From the NCBI GenBank assembly GCA_035501255.1, contig DATJWM010000118.1, forward strand, positions 1 through 6,204: a stretch of DNA of 6,204 nt. The letters run 5' to 3'. The first letter of the stretch is position 1; every line of letters starts with the position of its first letter. The stretch comes from JAFAZI01 sp035501255 (lineage in GTDB: Bacteria; Actinomycetota; Actinomycetes; JAFAQI01). Shown here in pieces: positions 1-6,204 of the stretch. A model generated the notes under the pieces. That model ran no database searches. It was given only the letters and a program-made list of their open reading frames with translations, and was not told where the DNA came from. The position numbers and the translations under genes are program-made.

Positions 1-1412
1 CCCTCGCGGCCGAAACCCGACTGCTTGATCCCGCCGAACGGCGCGGCCGCGTTGGACACCATGCCCTGATTGAGCCCGACCATGCCGGTCTCGAGTCGCT
101 CGACGACGCGCAGCGCCCGCTTGAGGTTGTTCGTGAAGACGTACGCGACGAGCCCGTACTCGGTGTTGTTGGCTGCGGCGATCGCCTCGTCCTCGTCCAG
201 GAAGCCCTTGATCGGGGCGACCGGGCCGAAGATCTCCTCCTGGAGCAGCTTGGCGTCGTCGGGTACGTCGGTTAGCACCGTCGGCTCGAAGAAGTAGCCG
301 GCGCCGTCGCGCGCGTGGCCGCCCACGACCGCCTTCGCGCCGCGGCCGATCGCGTCCTCGACGAGTCCGGCCACCTTGCTGCGCTGGCTGTCGTCGATCA
401 GCGGGCCGACCTGGACGCCCTCCTCGGTCCCACGTCCGATCTTCAAGGCACCCATCTTCTCGGCCAGCTTCTCGGCGAACTCATCCGCGACCTTGTCCCC
501 GACGTACAGCCGGTTGGCGGAGGTGCAGGCCTCCCCGATGTTGCGCATCTTCGCGATCATCGCCCCGGCCACCGCGGCGTCGATGTCGGCGTCGTCGAAC
601 ACGATGAACGGGGCGTTCCCGCCCAGCTCCATCGACAGCCGCAACAGGTTGTCCGACGCCTGCGCCATCAGCTTGCGGCCGACTTCGGTCGAGCCGGTGA
701 AGGACAGCTTGCGCAGCCGCCCATCGGCGATGAGCGGCGCCATCGTCTCACCCGAGGACGAGGCGGTCACCAGGTTCACGACGCCGCTGGGCAGGCCGAC
801 CTCCTCGAGGATCTTGACCAGCATCAGCATCGACAGCGGCGTCTGCTGGGCCGGCTTGACGACCATCGTGCATCCGGCGGCGATCGCCGGGCCGATCTTG
901 CGCGTGCCCATCGCCAGCGGGAAGTTCCACGGGGTGATGAGCAGACACGGGCCGACCGGCTGCTTCATGGTCAGCACGCGGCCCTGCCCGTTGGAGTTGA
1001 CCGAGTAGCGCCCGTCGATCCGGACCGCCTCCTCGGAAAACCAGCGGAAGAACTCGGCGCCGTAGGCGATCTCCGCCTTGGACTCGGCGAGCGGCTTGCC
1101 CATCTCGAGGGTCATCAGGAGCGCCAGGTCGTCGGCGCGGGCCATGATCGCTTCGAACGCACGGCGGAGGATCTCGCCGCGCTCGCGCGGTGCGTGGTTG
1201 GCCCAGTCGGGGCCGGCTTCGACGGCGGCGGTCAGCGCCGCCTTGGCGTCGTCGGTGGATGCGTCGGCGACCTCGCACAGCGACTCGCCGGTCGCCGGAT
1301 CTTCGACCGACACCGTCCCCTTGGCGCCGTCGACCCACTCGCCGGCGATGTACAGCTGCTTGGGGACCTCATCAAGGATCTTCTGTTCCGCTGGGGCTGT
1401 GATCGTGGTCAT
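1..1412 (-). CDS. gabD: NAD(P)-dependent succinate-semialdehyde dehydrogenase family protein, 3' end cut by window
   Basis: An aldehyde dehydrogenase superfamily enzyme, most likely cytosolic. It would oxidise succinate semialdehyde to succinate with NAD(P)+, the last step of the GABA shunt. The frame from ATG at 1412 gives 470 residues and is still open at base 1; from family length about 20-25 C-terminal residues are missing. Visible motifs are TPWNFP (160-165, cofactor binding), VVKPAQQTP with Lys186, FTGSTEVG (238-245, Rossmann turn), MELGGNAP with catalytic Glu262, GEACTSANR with nucleophile Cys296, and EEIFGPV (392-398). The ELGGNAPFIVFDDADID stretch is very like GabD. The Cys296 context is CTS, so it lacks the second cysteine of the CxC pair seen in some SSADHs. 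The start follows lon's terminator by about 28 nt, so it needs its own promoter or read-through. Family assignment is firm; the exact substrate and NAD versus NADP preference are inferred, and another semialdehyde or aldehyde is possible. Confidence 0.9.
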   Translation of the reverse strand, partial: MTTITAPAEQKILDEVPKQLYIAGEWVDGAKGTVSVEDPATGESLCEVADASTDDAKAALTAAVEAGPDWANHAPRERGEILRRAFEAIMARADDLALLMTLEMGKPLAESKAEIAYGAEFFRWFSEEAVRIDGRYSVNSNGQGRVLTMKQPVGPCLLITPWNFPLAMGTRKIGPAIAAGCTMVVKPAQQTPLSMLMLVKILEEVGLPSGVVNLVTASSSGETMAPLIADGRLRKLSFTGSTEVGRKLMAQASDNLLRLSMELGGNAPFIVFDDADIDAAVAGAMIAKMRNIGEACTSANRLYVGDKVADEFAEKLAEKMGALKIGRGTEEGVQVGPLIDDSQRSKVAGLVEDAIGRGAKAVVGGHARDGAGYFFEPTVLTDVPDDAKLLQEEIFGPVAPIKGFLDEDEAIAAANNTEYGLVAYVFTNNLKRALRVVERLETGMVGLNQGMVSNAAAPFGGIKQSGFGRE

Positions 1413-1424
1413 GTGTCCAACCTA
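1413..1424 (-). promoter_or_regulatory. Candidate -10 element (possibly leaderless start) or weak ribosome binding site for gabD
   Basis: On the minus strand TAGGTT (1424-1419) is followed by six bases and then the gabD ATG. A TANNNT hexamer six bases before the start codon is the geometry of leaderless actinobacterial transcripts, which would put the transcript start at the A of ATG. The same bases include AGGT about seven bases from ATG, which could serve as a weak Shine-Dalgarno. I see no convincing -35 hexamer; a -35 at normal spacing would fall in the terminator stem. This is a suggestion from spacing only. Confidence 0.3.
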
Positions 1425-1430
1425 CCACCG

Positions 1431-1475
1431 GACAAACAAAAGTCCCGGCGGGCCGCTCGTAGGCCCGCCGGGACT
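1431..1475 (-). terminator. Intrinsic terminator of lon
   Basis: A perfect 14-bp inverted repeat, AGTCCCGGCGGGCC (1441-1454) and GGCCCGCCGGGACT (1462-1475), encloses a 7-nt loop. Read on the minus strand, the stem is followed directly by a T-rich tract (TTTGTTTGTC, 1440-1431). This is the classic Rho-independent layout and it begins 33 bp past the lon stop codon. The plus-strand side lacks a comparable T tract, so it works leftward. It separates lon from gabD transcriptionally. Confidence 0.93.
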
Positions 1476-1508
1476 TGTTCACTGCCTTGCCAGCTGGGGA
1501 ATTAGGGG

Positions 1509-3794
<2,286 letters not shown>

Positions 3795-3808
3795 CAAGCT
3801 CGTTCGCT

Positions 3809-3829
3809 TTCGATAGTTGCTTACTCAAG
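3809..3829 (-). promoter_or_regulatory. HAIR-like (HspR) half-site overlapping the lon -10 region
   Basis: CTTGAGT (3829-3823, minus strand) is an exact left half of the HspR-associated inverted repeat CTTGAGT-N7-ACTCAAG. The expected right half seven bases further on is TATCGAA (3815-3809), which matches only 3 of 7. The half-site overlaps the last bases of the proposed -10 and precedes the transcript start, where a repressor would act. Streptomyces lon is a known HspR target. The half-site is seen; HspR control here is inferred and the poor second half is a real weakness. Confidence 0.35.
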
Positions 3830-3856
3830 ATAAGTGGAAGGATAGCACTGCGTCAA
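3820..3856 (-). promoter_or_regulatory. Sigma-A-type promoter of lon
   Basis: On the minus strand TTGACG (3856-3851) matches five of six -35 bases. After 18 bp comes TATCTT (3832-3827), or after 17 bp TTATCT, as the -10. Transcription would start near 3820, giving a leader of about 26 nt before ATG 3794. The region is clearly more AT-rich than its surroundings. The match is good by eye; the start point has not been measured. Confidence 0.7.
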
Positions 3857-3860
3857 GGGG

Positions 3861-3885
3861 GATCTGAGTCCTCCTGGCTTAGATC
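3861..3885. promoter_or_regulatory. Imperfect inverted repeat upstream of the lon -35 element (operator candidate)
   Basis: GATCTGAG (3861-3868) and CTTAGATC (3878-3885) are 8-bp arms with one mismatch around a 9-bp spacer. The site is centred about 53 bp upstream of the proposed lon start point, between the two divergent genes. Read as TCTGAGT-N7-GCTTAGA it has the spacing of a HAIR element but matches only 5/7 and 3/7. It could be an operator shared by both genes. I cannot name the regulator. Confidence 0.4.
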
Positions 3886-3949
3886 GTAGGACGCGTTCAA
3901 CGGGGTTCCGGTCGACGCCAAACCTCCACTTCTGGGATCATCAGCGGCC

Positions 3950-4261
3950 ATGTCAGCCGGGGAGTCACCGCCTCCCGAGGATGAGGCTCACGACGTGCTG
4001 GCGGCCGAGGCGTTTGCCGTGCCCGCGCGCGATCCGGCGCTCCGCCACGACCCGATCGCGCTGCCTGAGGACCCGAGCGGCATCGCCGAGGCCCACGACA
4101 TCCTGGCCGCCGAGGAATTCGCCATGCCGGCGCCCTCCTCGCCGGTGGATCACGCGGGGCGGATCGCCGCCAAGGTCCCGTTCCCGGTGCGGGTGGTGGC
4201 GCTCACCGCGGTGGCGCTGGGGGTCCTGCGGGCGCTAAGGCGCCGGCGCCGGCCCCGCTAG
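3950..4261 (+). CDS. Small protein of unknown function with a duplicated EAHD[VI]LAAE-x-FA-x-PA motif and arginine-rich C-terminus
   Basis: I do not recognise this 103-residue protein. It begins with an acidic, proline-rich segment (1-11). A 15-residue motif then occurs twice, 35 residues apart: residues 12-26 (EAHDVLAAEAFAVPA) and 47-61 (EAHDILAAEEFAMPA). The copies are identical at 11 positions, with conservative V/I and V/M changes among the others. The linkers are Pro/Asp rich. A short hydrophobic stretch (about 81-97) is followed by a run of arginines to the end, suggesting membrane association near the C-terminus or nucleic-acid or membrane-surface binding. There is no N-terminal signal peptide. 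It is divergent from lon, with 155 bp between the starts, and convergent with lpd. The upstream ribosome binding site is weak (GGGA about 14 bases before ATG). Codon third positions are mostly G/C and the motif copies differ at silent sites, which supports real coding. Function is unknown. Confidence 0.75.
   Translation: MSAGESPPPEDEAHDVLAAEAFAVPARDPALRHDPIALPEDPSGIAEAHDILAAEEFAMPAPSSPVDHAGRIAAKVPFPVRVVALTAVALGVLRALRRRRRPR
3983..4132 (+). repeat. Intragenic duplication of a 45-bp module (3983-4027 and 4088-4132)
   Basis: Two 45-bp segments, 105 bp apart start to start, encode the two copies of the EAHD[VI]LAAE motif. They differ at several synonymous third positions (for example GCT/GCC Ala and GCG/GCC Ala), while the His-Asp, Leu-Ala-Ala-Glu, Phe-Ala and Pro-Ala residues stay the same. 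That pattern suggests an old duplication kept under protein-level selection rather than a recent DNA repeat. Confidence 0.8.
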
Positions 4262-4268
4262 CCGTTCG

Positions 4269-4327
4269 CGTGTGCATGGTGCGCCACCCGGCGCCCCGCG
4301 CCGGAGGCGTGGCGCGTCAGGCACACG
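4269..4327 (+). terminator. Long GC-rich hairpin after the small gene, probable terminator without a T tract
   Basis: The stem begins 8 bases after the stop codon. Outer arms CGTGTGC (4269-4275) and GCACACG (4321-4327) pair perfectly. After one mismatch come four pairs, two of them G-U. Then 4281-4287 pairs with 4309-4315 and CCGGCGC (4288-4294) pairs with GCGCCGG (4298-4304) around a 3-base loop; a 4-base bulge (4305-4308) interrupts the 3' side. The G-U pairs exist only in plus-strand RNA, so the fold favours the small gene's transcript. No T run follows, as is common for actinobacterial terminators. Confidence 0.6.
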
Positions 4328-4359
4328 GGGTGAGCGCTGAGCGGGGTGGCGGGGGGGGG
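4327..4359 (+). other. G-tract region including a 9-G homopolymer
   Basis: GGGG at 4327-4330, GGGG at 4342-4345 and nine consecutive G at 4351-4359 lie on the plus strand. The last two tracts could supply most of a G-quadruplex; a fourth strand would need the 4327 tract with a long 11-base loop. The homopolymer is also a typical place for a sequencing length error. It lies in non-coding DNA, so no reading frame depends on it. Confidence 0.4.
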
Positions 4360-4398
4360 TGATCCCTGTTGACCACACGCCATTCCCTCCGCCAACCC

Positions 4399-4448
4399 GG
4401 GGGTGTGGCGCGTGGTCCACGGTAGAAGTGGATTACGCGCCAACCCCC
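4399..4448. terminator. Extended hairpin between convergent genes, possible bidirectional terminator
   Basis: TGGCGCGTGGTCCAC (4406-4420) pairs with GTGGATTACGCGCCA (4428-4442) around the 7-base loop GGTAGAA. Thirteen pairs are Watson-Crick and two are G-U in plus-strand RNA. Beyond a bulged G (4405), GGGGGT (4399-4404) pairs with ACCCCC (4443-4448), for about 21 pairs in total. On the minus strand the two wobbles become A-C mismatches, so the fold is weaker there. No T tract flanks it. Its position suits termination of either convergent transcript, but that is inferred. Confidence 0.5.
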
Positions 4449-4483
4449 CGCCCACTCGCGACGCGGTGGCGTGTGGTCCACAC
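4411..4483. repeat. Two short palindromes centred on TGGTCCA, 61 bp apart
   Basis: CGTGGTCCACG (4411-4421) and GTGTGGTCCACAC (4471-4483) are perfect dyads around a central T. Comparing them, the C-G pair flanking the core in the first becomes a T-A pair in the second, so symmetry is kept despite sequence change. The dyads sit within two of the array's repeat units. A dimeric DNA-binding protein site is possible. They may equally be by-products of the inverted-repeat array. Confidence 0.4.
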
Positions 4484-4527
4484 TCAGGTTCGGTGACGGC
4501 GGCTCCGGATGATGGCGCGCGCGGCCG

Positions 4528-6204
4528 TCAGCGAGAGGCCGGATGCCGAGCGGGCCGCTGGCGCGCCGGCATGAGATCCGTGATGGTGCCCTCGGCCATC
4601 TCGGAGGCGAACCCGATCGTCTCGCTCAGCGTGGGGTGGGGGTGGATCGTGAGCGCGAGGTCCTCGGCGTCCGATCCCATCTCGAGCGCATGGACGGTCT
4701 CGGCGATCAGCTCGCCGGCGTTGACGCCGACGATGCCGGCGCCCAGGAGGCGCCGCGAGTCCGGCTCGAACAGAAGCTTGGTCATGCCCTCGTCGCGCCC
4801 GAGCGACAGCGCGCGCCCGGACGCGGCCCACGGGAAGGTGGCCTTGTCGTACTCGACCCCGGAAGCCTTGGCCTCGGTCTCGGTCAGGCCCATCCAGGCG
4901 ACCTCGGGGTCGGTGTAGGCGACCGACGGGATCGTCCGGGGGTCGAATTCGACGTTGTGCCCGGCGATCACCTCGGCGGCGACCTTGCCCTCGTGCGACG
5001 CCTTGTGCGCGAGCATCGGCCCGCCGACGACGTCGCCGATCGCGTAGATCGAAGGCACGTTCGTCCGCAGCTGCCGGTCGACCGGGATGAACCCCGCGTC
5101 GTCGACGTGAACGCCGGCCTCGGAAGCGCCGACGGCGCGCCCGTTCGGCCGGCGCCCGATCGCCACCAACACACCGTCGAACTTCAGGGTGTCTCCGGAC
5201 GACAACGTCACCTCCAGGTGCTTCTCGGACGGCTCGACTGCCGCCACCTTCGTCCCCAGGTGAATGCCGTCATACCGCCCCGCGATCCGCTTGTGCAGCG
5301 GCTTGACCAGATCCGGGTCGCACCCCGGGATCAGCTGGTTGAGCAGCTCGACCATCGTCACCTTCGACCCGAGCGCGTCGTACACCGTCGCCATCTCGAG
5401 GCCGATGATCCCGCAGCCCACCACCAGCAGCCGCTTGGGGACCGACGGCAGGTCCAATGCGCCGGTCGAATCAAAAACGCGCGGATCATCGGGCAGCGCC
5501 GGCAACGACGCCGCCTCCGATCCCGCGGCGATGATGCAGTTGTCGAACGTCACGGTCCGATCGCCGACGACCACCGTGTTGGGCCCGGTCAAAGCCGCCA
5601 CGCCCGTGATCACCTCGACCTTGCGCTGCTTGGCCAGCCCGGCGAGGCCGCCGGTAAGCCGACCGACGACAGACTCCTTCCACGACCGCAGCGCATCGAG
5701 GTCCACCTTGGGCTTGCCGAACTTGATCCCGTGTTCGGCCATCTCCTCGGCCTCCGCGACCACCCGCGCCGCGTGCAACAGCGCCTTGGACGGAATGCAG
5801 CCGACGTTGAGGCAGACGCCGCCGAGCGTGTCGTAGCGCTCGATCAGGACGGTCTTCAGACCCAGATCGGCGGCGCGGAACGCGGCCGTGTAGCCGCCCG
5901 GCCCGGACCCGATCACCACGACCTGGGCGTCGTGCTCGCCGCCCGCGCCGTTCTCGGACGACGGCGGGGAAGGGGCCGGCTCGCGTTCGACGCGCGCGTC
6001 GGAAGCGGCCGGCGCCTCGGATGGGGGCGCCGCATCGGTCGGCGCGGCGCCGTCGGGCTCGAGCGTCAGGAGCACGCTGCCCTCCGACACCCGGTCCCCG
6101 ATCTGGACCCGCAGCTGAGCGACGGTCCCGGCCTTGGGGGCCGGCACGTCCATCGTGGCCTTGTCGGACTCGAGCGTGACCAGCGGGTCCTCGATCGCCA
6201 CCTC
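4528..6204 (-). CDS. lpdA: Dihydrolipoamide dehydrogenase (E3) with N-terminal lipoyl domain, 5' end cut by window
   Basis: A cytosolic flavoenzyme that reoxidises dihydrolipoyl groups of 2-oxoacid dehydrogenase (or glycine cleavage) complexes with NAD+. The frame is open to base 6204, giving 558 residues; about 28-30 N-terminal residues are missing because the lipoyl domain is cut. The first visible GTG (6201) is internal, not the start. Counting from the first codon: lipoyl domain to about 50 with lipoyl-lysine motif ESDKATMD (Lys15); an Ala/Pro/Glu-rich linker (about 51-88); FAD site GSGPGG (99-104); redox disulfide in GGVCLNVGCIPSK (Cys131/Cys136); NAD motif GCGIIG (263-268); second FAD motif YAIGD (387-391); and dimerisation-domain active site HPHPTLSE (His523/Glu528). 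All catalytic residues are present. The basic C-terminal tail (QRPARHPASR) is unremarkable. E1/E2 genes may lie upstream, beyond the window. The 3' end faces the small plus-strand gene across a 266-bp repeat region. Confidence 0.96.
   Translation of the reverse strand, partial: EVAIEDPLVTLESDKATMDVPAPKAGTVAQLRVQIGDRVSEGSVLLTLEPDGAAPTDAAPPSEAPAASDARVEREPAPSPPSSENGAGGEHDAQVVVIGSGPGGYTAAFRAADLGLKTVLIERYDTLGGVCLNVGCIPSKALLHAARVVAEAEEMAEHGIKFGKPKVDLDALRSWKESVVGRLTGGLAGLAKQRKVEVITGVAALTGPNTVVVGDRTVTFDNCIIAAGSEAASLPALPDDPRVFDSTGALDLPSVPKRLLVVGCGIIGLEMATVYDALGSKVTMVELLNQLIPGCDPDLVKPLHKRIAGRYDGIHLGTKVAAVEPSEKHLEVTLSSGDTLKFDGVLVAIGRRPNGRAVGASEAGVHVDDAGFIPVDRQLRTNVPSIYAIGDVVGGPMLAHKASHEGKVAAEVIAGHNVEFDPRTIPSVAYTDPEVAWMGLTETEAKASGVEYDKATFPWAASGRALSLGRDEGMTKLLFEPDSRRLLGAGIVGVNAGELIAETVHALEMGSDAEDLALTIHPHPTLSETIGFASEMAEGTITDLMPARQRPARHPASR

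Larger units (their letters stand above)
4276..4478. repeat. Array of short TGGCGYGT-type repeats in alternating orientation
   Basis: Variants of TGGCGYGTGGTC recur between the convergent genes: 4310-4320 (+, TGGCGCGTCAG), 4371-4382 (-, TGGCGTGTGGTC), 4406-4417 (+, TGGCGCGTGGTC), 4431-4442 (-, TGGCGCGTAATC) and 4467-4478 (+, TGGCGTGTGGTC). A weaker sixth copy sharing only TGGCGC lies at 4276-4286 (-). The orientation alternates strictly, so neighbours can pair. The 4371 and 4467 copies are a perfect 12-bp inverted pair. This accounts for most of the 266-bp gap 4262-4527; 4484-4527 shows nothing further. It may be a REP-like element or a terminator cluster. Confidence 0.65.

Noticed and set aside
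315..1505. A 396-codon plus-strand open frame antisense to gabD
   Set aside because: It has no recognisable domain, is rich in Arg/Gly/His/Gln as expected from the reverse complement of a GC-rich gene, and lies wholly over a well-conserved aldehyde dehydrogenase and the lon terminator.
3795..3797. TTG as the start codon of lon
   Set aside because: An ATG follows it directly in the same frame; TTG adds only one residue and there is no Shine-Dalgarno evidence preferring it.
3869..3877. AGGAGG on the minus strand as a ribosome binding site for an upstream leader peptide of lon
   Set aside because: The nearest start-like codon (TTG, 3856) is 13 bases away, gives only 11 codons, and coincides with the -35 hexamer, so it would not be in the lon transcript.
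4262..4527. CRISPR array or tRNA/ncRNA gene in the repeat region
   Set aside because: Repeats are short, inverted and irregularly spaced with no uniform spacers, and no cloverleaf or known RNA motif is visible.
4403..4918. Plus-strand open frame of 171 codons starting in the intergenic repeats
   Set aside because: It runs antisense through the conserved C-terminal part of lpd and has no recognisable features of its own.
6199..6201. GTG at the right edge as the start of lpd
   Set aside because: It falls inside the lipoyl domain, just before the lipoyl-lysine motif, and the frame continues open to the window end, so the real start is outside.

Overview
This is a GC-rich window (roughly two thirds G+C, third codon positions almost all G or C) that looks actinobacterial. 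The support is the Lon protease, whose insert before the Walker A loop and overall wording resemble actinobacterial Lon, and a possible HspR-type (HAIR-like) half-site at the lon promoter. A deep-branching actinobacterium such as the Thermoleophilia/Solirobacterales is my guess, but the window cannot settle it.

Layout. Three large genes lie on the minus strand and one small gene on the plus strand. (1) 1-1412, minus: an aldehyde dehydrogenase of the succinate-semialdehyde dehydrogenase (GabD) type, missing its C-terminal end at the window edge. (2) 1413-1508: a 96-bp gap with a textbook intrinsic terminator for lon. The gabD start follows only about 28 nt after it. (3) 1509-3794, minus: complete ATP-dependent protease Lon with all catalytic motifs. 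(4) 3795-3949: a comparatively AT-rich divergent intergenic region with a good sigma-A-like promoter for lon and two candidate operator sequences. (5) 3950-4261, plus: an unrecognised 103-residue protein with a duplicated motif (EAHD[VI]LAAE-x-FA-x-PA), a short hydrophobic stretch and an arginine-rich C-terminus. (6) 4262-4527: a 266-bp non-coding region between convergent genes, filled with short, alternately inverted repeats and hairpins. (7) 4528-6204, minus: dihydrolipoamide dehydrogenase with an N-terminal lipoyl domain, missing its N-terminus at the window edge.

How they work together. The large genes are housekeeping: protein quality control (Lon), entry of succinate semialdehyde into the TCA cycle (GabD), and the E3 subunit of 2-oxoacid dehydrogenase complexes (Lpd). 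They have separate signals and do not form one operon. lon ends in its own terminator, and lpd ends facing the small plus-strand gene.

The least explained parts are the small duplicated-motif protein transcribed divergently from lon and the inverted-repeat array after it. I see no clear sign of a defence system, mobile element, CRISPR array or RNA gene.
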